64,000 bases of DNA, from NCBI GenBank assembly GCA_023333565.1, contig JAJKFH010000948.1:930001-994000 (forward strand), given 5' to 3'. Positions 23,371-35,400 of the stretch are shown here, piece after piece. The DNA comes from Puffinus mauretanicus (Eukaryota; Chordata; Aves; Procellariiformes; Procellariidae). The translations under genes were made by a program, and so were the position numbers. Position 1 is the first letter of the stretch. Each line of letters opens with the position of its first letter. The notes under the pieces are model-generated. The model made no database searches, was not told the origin of the DNA, and saw only the letters and a program-made list of their open reading frames with translations.

Positions 23371-25450
23371 GACCATTCTCCAGTTAGGAAATTTTACGTT
23401 TAGAGGATCCCCTTGGAAGTTTTGAGTCTTGTTCTACCTGCATTGCTAGAGCTGGCAGTGATTTTTTTACAGTGTTTATCTTGCATGGTGGTGCTGAGCT
23501 GCTTCTGAAGGCGTTGCATGCACTTGTTGAATGTTTCTCCACTAAATTCTAGATTCTGAATTTCTAAATATGCCTTCTGGAAGACCAGAAGACTTCACAA
23601 ACATAGTTAAAAGGATTGATCCTGTTTTTCTTGCACAGATAATGCTGGGTTAGGGCTTTAAAGAATGCTTGTCACTATTAGGCTGTGTGCTTGCGTAGAT
23701 GTAATCTTTTGTTTGCATGTGTGTTTGGCCTGAAAGCATATCCCAGTTGTCACTACAATGTGTTACCCTGTTATAAGCACATAATTATTTTAGAACTGAA
23801 TATAAGGTTCGCATTGCATTTCAGTCAAGGGGACATGCAAATATTTCCTTGTGGTTGCAGTGTGAATTATGCACAGGCACCCATATAGATTTCTTCTTTC
23901 TACATCCATTAATCCAGATTGCCGTTAACACGAACAGAAGCTCAACTGAGATCTGCTTTGGAGGGGGTTCAGTTTTGGAAGGAGAGCAAAATGCTGCAGT
24001 GGCAATGCTTTTCTTTCTTTACCCACTGACCAGATTGTTTTTATCTTTCATCACTGGATCACGATGTCAGGGCCATAAAAATTGCCTAGACTAAGAGTTA
24101 CTATTCTTATTTCATATAAAATGATGTATCGGTATTGAAATTGTGGAGTAGTTCTCGTAATACAGACTTCCAAAAACGATTTGTTTTTAATGTACTCAAA
24201 GAACGCTGTATGTTTAAATGGTTAGACTCTAGTTACAGACCAAAAAAACCAGAAAAATAGTTCTTGTTTTTAAAAAAACAGTATTTGCAATGTGATGGAT
24301 TTTTTTATGACAACACTTTTGAGACCAAGATTGTGATTTATTTGAAGTTTATTGGTCAGTGTGAAACTTTACTGTGAAAGCCGTCTGTGTTTGTCAAGTT
24401 AATTTTTCAGGGGAATGAAGTTCAAACTTTGCAAGTTTAAATATTTAGCGTTGAGGCTGGAAGCTAATGCACTTCCTATGAAAAATGTTATAACTCAAAT
24501 TATAAGCATGGTGAATTATTCCAGCATTCATATGGGTAATTTTTATTCTGTTTATGCGATTCATTAGTGCTTTTTATGTTCCAGTGAATTGCAGGATGCT
24601 AAAATGAAGACAAAATATTTTATGTTTATTGATTTAAGTCGATTGTTTAAATATATTGGATTAATTGAAGTAAGAAATTACTTGGATATCCTGCAAGCGT
24701 AATAATTTAGTTGATCACATTGTTTTGATCCGTTAGTCTTCAGAATACGTGTGTATGTTTGTTAAATTGTTAATGACTTGTTCAGATGTCTGCATGCTTT
24801 GACATTCTTCGGAATAATGAAATTACTGCATATTGAAGTGGGAAAACAAAGTCCTTCGAAAGTTTGTCAAATGCAAGTGCAAAGTTAGAGCTGCTTAATG
24901 ATTTACACACACACAGGCTCATCAGAAGTTTTGTCAAACATTTAAAAATTTAGAGACACTGGCGGGTGATTACTTAAAAGTAATTTTGAAAATCCTTCTG
25001 CAACTGTAGAGCTCGGCCTCTGACTGGCAGTGTAAGGTGCTACAGTCACTCAAAGTGATAATATGATAACTTAGCTTCATTTCACCAATTCTGAGGTCGC
25101 GTGCTCAACAAAATCCTAGTACCGTAAAAGTGGAAAAATCAGTTTCAGGGTGCCTGTTGATCTGTGTAAAGGTTTTGATTTATTTGTTTTACCATACCTT
25201 TGTGTTTTGGTTAGCTTTTGTATTCAAATAATGCTTTCCAAACAGATCTGCTTTTTTTTTGTAGTTACAGTACTTGAATGTGTCCATTGTTTTCTTAGCT
25301 AGCCTTTTTTTTCATATGTGAAATGTTTTTCATCAAAAAGTTTATACTGCAGCTCAGAGCATCAGTTTGTGTCTGGGAAAATCTGGATAAATATATTGTG
25401 AGGATAACAATTGTAATGCAACTAGGATGACTTCATTTAGAGTTAATTGA
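23371..25450. other. AT-rich non-coding stretch with a conserved-element-like core
   Basis: No repeats or ORFs of note. The block 24370-24720 has a dense, non-repetitive AT-rich texture with several homeodomain-type cores and is discussed as a candidate conserved non-coding element. Confidence 0.5.
24370..24720. promoter_or_regulatory. Candidate conserved non-coding element (weak)
   Basis: Unique AT-rich sequence with many TAAT/ATTA cores, GATTCATTAG, and GTTTATTGATTTAAGTCGAT (forkhead-like TGTTTAT/TTTATTGA patterns). There is no simple repeat and no open frame. The assignment is by texture only. Confidence 0.22.
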
Positions 25451-25897
25451 GTGGGTTGACAGAAGTCTGAAGATGAGCCAGCTGCGTGCCCTGACAATGC
25501 TGAAGGCTAACAGCGTCCTGGGTCATGTCAATGGGAGCCTAGCCAGTAGGTGGAGGGAAGTGATTATTCCCCATTATTTGGCACTTTTTAGACCACGTGT
25601 GGAATATACTGTGTCTGGTTTTGGCCCTCCTAGTACAAGAAGAGTGTTGGTAAGCTTGAGTGAATCCAGTGGACAGCCAACAAGATGGTCAGGGGACTGG
25701 AGCACGTAAGGGAGAGAAGAGACAGAGAGAGCTGGGCTTGTTCAGCCTGCAGAAGAGGTGGCGTGAGGAGGCCTAGTAGCAGATGCACAGTGGAAGAATG
25801 AGAGATAAACTGAAGCATGGAGTTTCCAATTCCAAAGGAAAAAAAAAAAAACACTATGAAGATAATTAAGCGCTGGAACTGGTTGCCCATTTTGAGG
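25451..25897 (+). mobile_element. Old CR1 LINE fragment (ORF2 C-terminal part)
   Basis: Translation from about 25473 gives MSQLRALTMLKANSVLGHV, then RWREVIIPHYLALFRPRVEY, which aligns with the CR1 ORF2 region downstream of the reverse transcriptase. The matching part of the younger copy at 26570-26730 reads [20 protein letters not shown] and [19 protein letters not shown]. The frame then breaks by frameshifts near 25625-25700, but CR1-like sequence ('ggactggagcacgt', 'gggcttgttcagcctgcagaagagg') continues to about 25800. A last piece, 'ctggaactggttgccca' (25873-25889), resembles the CR1 'ctggaacaggctgccca' segment. Similarity stops where the young CR1 begins, which suggests interruption. Far more diverged than the neighbouring copy, so clearly an older insertion. 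Confidence 0.8.
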
Positions 25898-27211
25898 TTC
25901 ATTTTGAGGGCGCTCACGAGCCATGTCCGGGACAACCAGGGGATCAGGCCCAGCCAGCACGGGTTCATGGAAGGCACGTCCTGCTTGACCAACCTGATCT
26001 CCTTCTATGACCAGGTGACCCGCCTCGTGGATGAGGGAAAGGCTGTGGATGTGGTCTACCTGGACTTCAGTAAAGCCTTTGACACTGTCTCCCACAGCAT
26101 TCTCCTAGAGAAGCTGGCGGCTCACGGCCTAGACAGGTACACTCTTTGCTGGGTAAAAAACTGGCTGGACGGCCAAGCCCAGAGAGTTGTGGTGAATGGA
26201 GTTAAATCCAGTTGGCGGCCGGTGATGAGCGGTGTTCCCCAGGGCTCAGTTTTGGGGCTGGTCCTGTTCAATATCTTTATCAGTGATCTGGACGAGGGGA
26301 TCGAGTGCTCCCTCAGTAAGTTTGCAGATGACACCAAGCTGGGCGGGAGTGTTGATCTGCTGGAGGGTAGGAAGGCTCTGCAGAGGGACCTGGACAGGCT
26401 GGATCGATGGGCCGAGGCCAATTGTATGAGGTTCAACAAGGCCAAGTGCCGGGTCCTGCACTTCGGCCACAACAACCCCAGGCAACGCTACAGGCTTGGG
26501 GAAGAGTGGCTGGAAAGCTGCCCGGAGTAAAAGGACCTGTGGGTGCTGGTTGACAGTCGGCTGAACATGAGCTGGCAGTGTGCCCAGGTGGCCAAGAAGG
26601 CCAACGGCATCCTGGCCTGTATCAGAAATAGTGTGGCCAGCAGGAGCAGGGAGGTGATCGTGCCCCTGTACTCGGCACTAGTGAGGCCGCACCTCGAATA
26701 CTGTGTTCAGTTTTGGGCCCCTCCCTACAAGAAGGACATGGAGGTGCTGGAGCGTGTCCAGAGACGGGCAACGAGGCTGGTGAAGGGCCTGGAGCACAAG
26801 TCTTATGAGGAGCGGCTGAGGGAACTGGGGCTGTTTAGTCTGGAGAAGAGGAGGCTGAGGGGAGACCTCATCGCGCTCTACAACTACCTGGAAGGAGGTT
26901 GTAGCGAGGTGGGTGTTGGTCTCTTCTCCCAAGTAACTGGCGATAGGACGAGAGGAAATGGCCTCAAGTTGCTCCAAGGGAGGTTTAGACTGGACATTAG
27001 GAGAAATTTCTTTACTGAAAGAGTGGTCAGGCCTTGGAACAGGCTGCCCAGGGAAGTGGTTGAATCACCATCCCTGGAAGTATTTAAAAGACGTGTAGAT
27101 GAGGTGCTTAGGGACATGGTGTAGTGGGTATGGTGGTGTTGGGTTGATGGTTGGACTCGATGATCTTAGAGGTCTTTTCCAACCTTAATAATTCTATGAT
27201 TCTATGATTCT
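25898..27211 (+). mobile_element. Young CR1 LINE, 5'-truncated, with ORF2 remnant and octamer tail
   Basis: A 1.3-kb insertion with the 3' part of CR1. It begins inside the reverse-transcriptase region ('gcgctcacgagccatgtccggg', about 25909). It carries the RT motifs, the C-terminal extension, a TAG stop at 27122-27124 and a short 3' UTR. The UTR contains the conserved 'ttggactcgatgatctt...aggtcttttccaa' stem, thought to be recognised by the CR1 reverse transcriptase. The tail at 27191-27211 is ATTCTATG twice plus ATTCT. The endonuclease domain and N-terminal RT blocks are missing, typical of incomplete target-primed reverse transcription. The largely open frame and intact tail indicate a recent insertion compared with the other CR1 copies, apart from its sibling at 60.1 kb. 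The exact 5' junction is blurred by a repeated CATTTTGAGG (25888-25897 and 25900-25909). Confidence 0.95.
25904..27124 (+). pseudogene. CR1 ORF2 reverse-transcriptase remnant with one in-frame stop
   Basis: Encodes the C-terminal part of a non-LTR retrotransposon polymerase that copies its own RNA at a nicked target. Visible in order: the finger-side helix '[18 protein letters not shown]'; YLDFSKAFD with the first catalytic Asp (26057-26083); [10 protein letters not shown] (motif with conserved Gly-Val-Pro-Gln-Gly); FADD, the catalytic Asp pair in place of YxDD (26321-26332); then the C-terminal segment with [19 protein letters not shown]. The single frame is broken only by TAA at 26528-26530, and the frame before and after it is the same. 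The sibling copy at 60.1 kb has a glutamate codon (GAA) at the matching place, so a G-to-T change explains the stop. No start codon or endonuclease domain is present, so it is not an active element. Confidence 0.9.
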
Positions 27212-30200
27212 ACTGTGCAAGGGCTGTAAACTGCTGAGAAGAGTTTGGTGCAGAGCTAAGAAAAGTCATTAGAGCAAATTTGCAGGTAGAATTTCTGATG
27301 TTGAGGTTTTACAACATTTGCATACTGTAGAAATCTGAAGGAAATGTTCATATTCAGAATATATTTTGCATGTAATATACAGCTATTTATAAAGTAGCTT
27401 TATCTCATTACCGCAAAGTTTTATAGAAACTACCTACAAATTCCACATCATGCTGGGGAGTCTCCTATCTGCTGTTCTCTAAGGCAAGGAATGTATTTTC
27501 CTTTAAATGTCATACACATGCACATTTGAATTATTTTGGCTTATTTGCATGTGTCCTTCCTAGGTTTCTAGTATGTTTCCACTTCTGGTAATTAACCATC
27601 TTCCATCTTGAAAGAAAGTAGTTCCCTGTGTGCCTTACTGCTCCTGATCGTGAGCTGCTTCATTTTTTTCCTCCTGCTTGACTTAAGATAGATGATGGGT
27701 TTTTTGTTTTCCACTCAAATATTTTTTCCACTCAAGTATTTTTGTTTGTCTTGATAGATTCGTTGTTAAAACTCTTTGCTGTCACACCAGTGACATCATG
27801 GGCCCATTCTTTCAGAATTCTGGGGTGAAAGCTATCGTATTTCTTCAGCTAAAGCTAATTTTGCCCTTAAAAGTTTGCTTCCTCCATGGACAGTCTTATT
27901 TCCAGGTCTGTACTCTCATATTGAGCATGTTTTTTACCGCTTGTTTGATGTAATCCTTTTTGTCTGGCAATAAGAAAAAGGAACGGCTTCAAATCTAGGG
28001 TCACATCCAGATTAATCAGTATCGTATTACTGTACATCTCACTGTTTCCCTTCTATTGACATGGCTAAAGGAGAGGAGGAGGAAGAAAACCCTGTATGCC
28101 TGTTCCACTGCAGATGCTTACGACACGTAGTAATAGGATCCCTGCAGAATAGGAGGTGGTGGGTGGTGAGGAGCAACTGTGACAGGAAGAGGACAAAACT
28201 GGAAAAAACATAGGAGTGGAAAGGGAGATGCATTGTTTGGAAGTGGAAAGGAGGAAACTGCTAGTTGACGCCTGGCATTGGTGGCTTGAAACGTTCAGTT
28301 ATATAGTCACAAGAGTTATGCACTCTTAGTCTGGGCATCATTGAGAAACAGTGGGACAGAATTATCATCATTTAGCAGAACAGATGCTGAAGCTCAATTC
28401 TGGAAGCAGTACCACATTGCCTCCCTCATGAGAGTTGAAGAGAAGAGTTTAAAAAGCCAAAAGTATCCCCTAAAACAGCTGTGTGCTTTGCTGTATGAGT
28501 ATATTGTTGTCACTGTGGTGCTATATTTATTCAGCCCTCCACCTTTTTTGTGTATCTTGCTTTTTGGCTTAGGTCAAAGTTACTCTCTTCAATTGTGGTC
28601 AGGGTTTTTGTATTGGAATCATACAATGTACTTTCTAGATGCCTGAACGATAATTAATAATGGGAATATTATTATTGCTGTGACTCCTTAAATGTTTGCT
28701 GCATTTCAGTCCTTTGCTGACATTTCAGGGTTGTTGAAGTGCAAGTATGTTGTGCTCCTAGTGTGGGTGCACTAGTATGAATCTGTTGATGATTGTTTTC
28801 AAACTCTCTGCTGCAGAATTCACACTTGCACCCTGTATCTTCTAAAATCCTTATTAGAGAAGAGAAATTTTAGGTGTGGAATATGTATGGGTCTCTTGTT
28901 CTGAAATACTAGAAATTACTATGTAGTTTCATATGGTACCAAGTCTTTTTTTTAATACATTTGAGATTTGAAGCATTTCCTTGCTCTTCTAGCACAGGGG
29001 ATTCATTAAAAAAAGCCCCCACAACTGTTACTGGTCTGACTTAGCCCTCCGTATAAAATTTTGGTATTGACTGAATAGTTAATGGAATGAGAAGATGAAT
29101 TTTAAATAGGAAGAGAATTTAAAAACAACAAAAAAAGAGTTGTTCATTAAGTTGGGGAAGCATTCCTTTGACTAAAGCTGCTTGCCTCTGCGCATTCAAG
29201 TAAATACCTAGAAGCTTGGGTTTGTTTCTGGTGTGGAGACCAAAAAGTTCTTTGTTAAAGCTATTTGCCCAAATGCTTCACCTCAGAAAACTGGGACGTT
29301 TGGTTAGGTGATTAGATATGGATGTGGTATAAACATACCTTATTGAAAATGCCGGATTAGCCAATGACACAATGTGTCATAAGACCCAATGATGTCTTAA
29401 ACAATATTTACTTAAAAAAAAACCCCAACACCGAACCCCCCAAAACACTACAGAGAAATGAGGTGTTGACTGTTAAAAATGAACAAACACGTCTCCCCTC
29501 ACTCTGTACCAGAATTAGTAATCTTACTGGATTAAGATAAAATGAAATCGTTTTGAGGTGGGATTTTTAATTTAGTCTGGAAAAGTTGGGGGGGTGTTGG
29601 ATTTTGTTGCTGTGGGTTTTTTTAGGGGGTTTTTGTGTGTGGTTTTTTCTTTTTTTTTAGTTTACTGTTGTAATTTCAGGTACATATATAGGATCTACGT
29701 TGCTTTTGCATTCATTGATTTCTCTCAAAAGTGAGTTTGACAGATCCCAGTATGTGTAATGAAGGTGAAATCTTTTTTTTAAATGATTGTTACAAAGATT
29801 GTTTTTCAAAATGCTAAGCATTACTGCTGGGATGACTAACATTAAAAGTAAATAAACATCACCTTCTGTTTTTTACATGAAATCCCAGTTTAAATATCTA
29901 AAGACTTAATTATAAGGACACAACTTGATTGTGAGTTGTGGAAGTGAGGGCTGTGACTGGGCTGGGTTCCCTCATTTCGTATATTTCCCTTTCATCCATT
30001 TGCTAAGGCCAGTTCAGTTATCAGATAGTAGCAGATTGTTTGATTTATAATGGCTAATTTTGGCTTTTGTCCAAATAAGCAGAGCCAATGTGAATATGTT
30101 TCATGAAAGGAATACAAGAAAATTGAGTATTCATCTTGGAAGGCCAGTTGTGGGTGCACTCCAGAGAGTTTAGTTTGTTTGGCTCACTGAAGAAGAGACC

Positions 30201-32040
30201 CCAAACAGGGAATTTGAGTTGGACTGTATTGTAAGGAATTTAGAATTTATGGTAGAGAATTAAGTGGTTTATATGGACCATGAGACGCATACCAATTCCC
30301 TGGAGAGAGAAAGACCAAAACAGAAGCATTCAAAACCCTGAAAAAAACCCCATGACTTTAGGCTGCCAGGGTGGTAATGGCTTGTCACACTGAGGTTTCT
30401 GAATAAAATAAAGCTGTTAATAAATGACATGCGTGGTGATGCAGTATAGTGTTCTAGTTACACATTTGCATCTTTCTGCCTCTCTCGTAGATTAGAAGGG
30501 ACTGTTGTACATTAGTGGTAACAAGATGCACCTCATATGCATGCTAATGGATTATAGCTTTTTATAGGTGCAATTTGTACCTGTCTCTCAGTGGATTCGG
30601 AAAGTGGTGCACGAGGAACAGATCGTTAAGCACCAGTAGCCAAGCTCTGCTAATTAGCACATCTTCAAGTGCCAGCTCTCTTTTGTCCACTGAGAGAGAA
30701 TGTAAATTATGCTTATTTTCTCTTAATCTTTTGGGCTTCTTGCGCAATGTATCTCTTTGGCTGGAAGGTAGAGACTTCAGATTTGTAGTTTTCAATTCTC
30801 ATGATTAATTGAAGAACATGTATGGTTTATTCAAAAGCAAGGCTGTTGCCAAAAAGGATCTGATTGGTTAAATAAATAACGCTAAGATTTTATTGCTCAA
30901 AGTGTTTTTTATTGAATTATTAATACTATATCACCCTCCAAATCAGTAGCAGTTAACGACTGATTTGCCTGAGGCTATTAATATTTTTCCAGTCAGTGGT
31001 AATTGTTATGATGATTTCTTTTGCTAACTTGTAGCTCATTTTATCTGTTCACTTGGTAAAATGGTGTTGACTGTAAGAAAGCACTGAAAAATAGCATCCA
31101 AATTTCAGCTGGTTTTAGTTTTTTTTTTGCTCCTGCAGAGAAGAAATACTTCATTCTGTTCAGAAGAGTGATTATGAAGAACATTTCTGGATAGGGGAAA
31201 CAAAAAGAAAGAAATATTTTTTGAGAACCGTTTGGCATAGGTGGGATTCAAAAGCAGATAAGCATAAATGAATTTACTTTGCTGTGAAAAAGGAGGAGAA
31301 ATTGGAGCACTATATGATTTCATGGTGATAAGCAGTATTCCCGTATCTGAATAGAGGTGTGCACAAAGAAGTGCTGTGGCATAGCATGGAATGGTTCTGA
31401 GCAAGTGCCCAGAAAAAAACAGGTGAAATGGCTCTGACCTATGTAAGGCACTAAAGGTCTTAAAAATTAGGTTTGAATCCTGTTTCTTTATATGTATTTA
31501 GTTCTGGGAAAGACAGCAAACCATCTTTGGCTGCTATCTTGTACAGGAGTAAGATAGGTAACCATCTAGTTAACTATATCAAAGGGTTATTATGAATGCT
31601 TATGAAAACATGGGTATATTTCTGAGAACTCTTAATTAAATAAAAATGCTTTTAAATCCAGAAAAATGTTTCACGTTATTGAGTATTAGTGAATTATATT
31701 ACCGTGTCTGTATTCAAACTAATGTTGTTATGAGCTTTTTGTCTCAAATGTTAGCTTTTGTCCAGTGCGTGAGGTGTCAGTCAGGCCACTGTGAGATGTA
31801 CTTCCTTTCTTCTCTTACCAGATGTTCGAAATTTTTTTTTCCTTTGAAATTTTTCCAAGTGGGCTACGCTGCAGCAAATAACTGAGCCCCTTTCCCTGGA
31901 GCTATCTGAGAGTAGGGATGGATGAGTAGTCACTAAGAGATGGATAAACGCAGTAGGAGGAGGGAATAAAAAGGCCAGGGACTTTTCATGGTGGAGAGGA
32001 ACAGACTGTGTGGGGGGAGGAGAGCTGACCCACAATATGG
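27212..32040. other. AT-rich non-coding stretch
   Basis: No gene or element recognised. It contains a short duplication of CCACTCAAATATTTTT-type sequence (27711-27743) and G/T-rich tracts near 29587-29660. The AT-rich block at about 30880-31060 looks unique and possibly constrained. ORFs in this stretch are of chance length. Confidence 0.55.
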
Positions 32041-32420
32041 GAAGTGCGGAACTGTTGTTCACTAATTCCCGCAATAGAAGAACTGAGAGAAACTTGAAAC
32101 TCGATGGAGCTCCAGACAGCAGTGAACTTCTGGCACTTGCTGCCGCAGGAGGTAGTGGAGACAGACAGTGTCAGATGGGATCAAAAAGGGTTTTGTCAAA
32201 TTCACGAACAACAGGTCCATAAATAGATACTAAAAATACTGCCCTCCAACGTTTCTAATTCAAGAGCTTTGGATGCTGGAGGAATAGGAAGGAATAGGCT
32301 ATAGAAATTGGCCAGGCCTGTGATATTCCTGAGGCACATCTCTTACTGCTCTGTTGGAGACACAGCACTGGGCTAGATGGACCATTGGCTTGACCCCGTG
32401 GGGCATTCACTAACTTCTTA
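32041..32420 (+). mobile_element. Ancient CR1 LINE 3' end (type shared with turtles/crocodilians)
   Basis: Although heavily diverged, several CR1 3' landmarks occur in order on the + strand: 'aactgttgttcactaattcc', 'gcaatagaagaact', 'acttgctgccgcaggaggtagtggagac', 'aacaacaggtccataaatagatac', and 'ctgggctagatggaccattggcttgacccc' before 'ggcattc'. The last block is the classic near-terminal sequence of an old CR1 lineage found across reptiles. Frameshifts and stops are throughout and no octamer tail survives, so this insertion predates the avian CR1 copies elsewhere in the window. It may extend slightly upstream. Confidence 0.85.
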
Positions 32421-35400
32421 GAAATAACTGTATTGACATGGAGCACTTTTAGCATTTAAATATTTAAGAGTTTGACTAAATCCTTAACCCATCGGTGCAA
32501 AGGGAATATGAAGTTCCCTCAGCTGCTGTCCATTGAAATTTTTTATACTACCATAGCTCCTAACCTGAATTTGGGATTATCTTTGAAGGGAAAGGAGGTA
32601 ACAGTGCTTCTGCGTTCTGGTAGTCTCTTAGCTTCCAGAGCAACCTCTTGGGATGATTGAAAAAGTGGATATATCATAGAAAAACCTTGAGGATATGAAG
32701 CCAGAAGATACCCAAAGGTGGCTGGGGGGGGGGGGGATGTGTGATGAGGAGAAAAAAGTCACTTTGTCACCTTTGTCCCTTTCTCTCCTTCTGCTTTTGT
32801 ATGTATGTGTGATAATACTGTTGACCTGAGAAGGTACTGGAGGCTGGAGAAATACTTTTGAGATTAAAGTAATAACAGTGAACTTTTTGGAGTTCCTATG
32901 TCGATTTCCATGCATTTGCACTTTTCATGTAGTCCTTATAAACAACTTTTTTTTCTATTCCTTGTTACTAGGTGAAAGACCCGAGGAAAACAAAACGAGA
33001 AGGTGACTTGCCTTGCCCATTTATTATTCTCAGAAATGGTAGTTAGATGCGTGGAGGGAAAACCAAGAATGCACTCTGATGTTACTTATTTTTTTTATAT
33101 CAATGGCATAAATTTACTTATAATAATAAGGTAGCATTTTTAGAAAAAAAAGTACTTTAAATCACTTAACATTTTTAGCTCTATTTCAATAAAATGCTGA
33201 TATAAGTCCATGATTACATTAAGAATCAAGTCTGTTTTCTTCACAGACATCTAGTCAGGTTATAAAATAAATAGTATTTTTTTCAGTGCAGTGAAGGTAA
33301 TTATTTATTTCCTTGGCTTTTATGAGAATAGCTACCTTTTGAACAAGACTTTTATGAAGTTCACATTCATAAGCCAATCTAACTGGAAATGTACCACATT
33401 GTCTGAGAGCGAGTGCAATATTGTTCTAATCAGAGGTGAGGTTAGATGACTTGAAATATCTTTTGCATTTTTAGTTTCCTTGTAATGCTTATGGCTGTAT
33501 GATGTAGTTTTGTCAGTGGAAGAAAAGTCAAAGAAAGATAAGAGAGTGTGTACAGGAAAAGGGGTAAAGGTAGAATTTGTTGTATGGATTTCTTTAATAT
33601 TTTTAACACTAATAGGTCTTTGTTCAATATATTCTTTTGGTTGTTACCTATAATGAAACAAGTCTTCTGTACCGTGTAAAAGTAGACAAATGAGTCGGCT
33701 ACAAGTCTGTGTTCCTTGCACATTCAGTTTTCTTGTATTATGGGGTCTAAAGCCTTGTCGTCTTATAAAGAAACATAGTGAATGAAACTAATGTTTGTTT
33801 AAACAAATGGTTTTGGATTGTGAGTCCAAAAGACCACATCATCTCAGCAGTTGAGTGCTAGATGATCTGTCTGTGGCTTTTGAAATGAGCCACCTAGAAT
33901 ACAGTGTTCTACAGCTGTTTTAAACTCTTGCAAGAGACATTGGTTTTAATTTTAAGATTTTGGCCATTACAAGACTACATCCATGCATGAAAGTAATTTC
34001 CAGGTGCTTGTAATCAGGAATTTGAGTTTCCTGCAATTCCACTCAAAGATGTTCTCATCATGATATTAAAGGTAAGAGGAAATCTTCAAACAGAAATGCA
34101 GTGATACGGTCATATCTGTGATATTTTTCTTTAAAAGCCCAATCCTGGTGGTCCATGTATAGAAAATCTGCTGAACTTCCTGCAGAACAGACTTTCTCTT
34201 TATCATCATGAGGAATTGGATTGTGGATCAAGCCTGTAGAGTGGCAGGTGTGTGTACCAAGATTTATATGGCTGTGCCTGTACATCAAGGCTATTGGCTG
34301 AGGAAACATACCCCTCCTGAAGGGCAACAAAATATTCAGCATCTGTACTAAGTTCTGGCAAGCTGGCACCTAGAATAGAAAAAAACAACCAAACAAAAAC
34401 CAGAATCAACCTTAGTGGGATAGTGGGAACTTTCTTTAAAGAAATAATGAGAATGAAATAATTGGCATGATGAATTAGTCATAGCAGCAATATCATTGAG
34501 ACTTACGAATCCAAAAGCTTCGAATTCAAACAAGTGAAAATGGCACGCTGCCTGTCCATATTTGCCCAGTAAACTTCATCATGGTCTGTGATCTTTGTAT
34601 GTGGATATGCAGCTGATAATGATTTAAATCTCCATTTTGTCTAACATTCGGGCTTACATTTTTGGAAAGGATCATAAAAACCATATTTATCATCAGACTA
34701 AAAGGTGGCTGTGTAGATTTTATTATATTAAGTATATTTTTACTTCATGGTGTTTATTGCCTACCATTAAACACACAGCAGTTTTTAAAATGTTTTTTTT
34801 TCCAAATAATATTACAACCAGAAAGTTATAATATTATTAGCAGCACTGCAGAAATGCAGCGCTTGTTTGTGCAAGAAGAGAAGGTTCATAAATAAACCCA
34901 ACAAATAATTCTGCACTGCATTTTTTCAGTACTTTAAAACGAGGTTTTTATAGGTATATCAAAAGTCTAGTATTTTCTATTCTGGATACTTTACCTATTT
35001 ATGTGTAGCACTTTGAGACATCAGATTCAGAACTTAAATAGAAAGTCAGGATTTCCTTCCTGTGGCTACTGACTTGCCACAGACCCTTTGAGTCCATCAC
35101 AGTCGATTTTCAACTGTACTTGATCAGCTGACACTTGACCATGCCCTGCTAGCTGCTACTGTGAGACAGTCCAAGTAGGAGGACTTAGTGTATATTTTGT
35201 TACGTGATTTTTTTTTTTTTTCCTGATACAATGGGAACCAAAGGCTTTTCTATCACTCGCCCACCTCCCTCCTCCCAGTAACTGACAAATCACATTTATG
35301 CCATTGACCTATCCTTTAAGGAGCAACTCTTTAGTGCTTGGCAGCTGATTGTTTCCACCTGTGTGAAATGGCAGTAATGCAAAAATCTGCCTCATGTTCC

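Noticed and set aside
28341..28646. 101-codon plus-strand open frame
   Set aside because: It has no ATG at its start, AT-rich composition like its flanks, and no domain.
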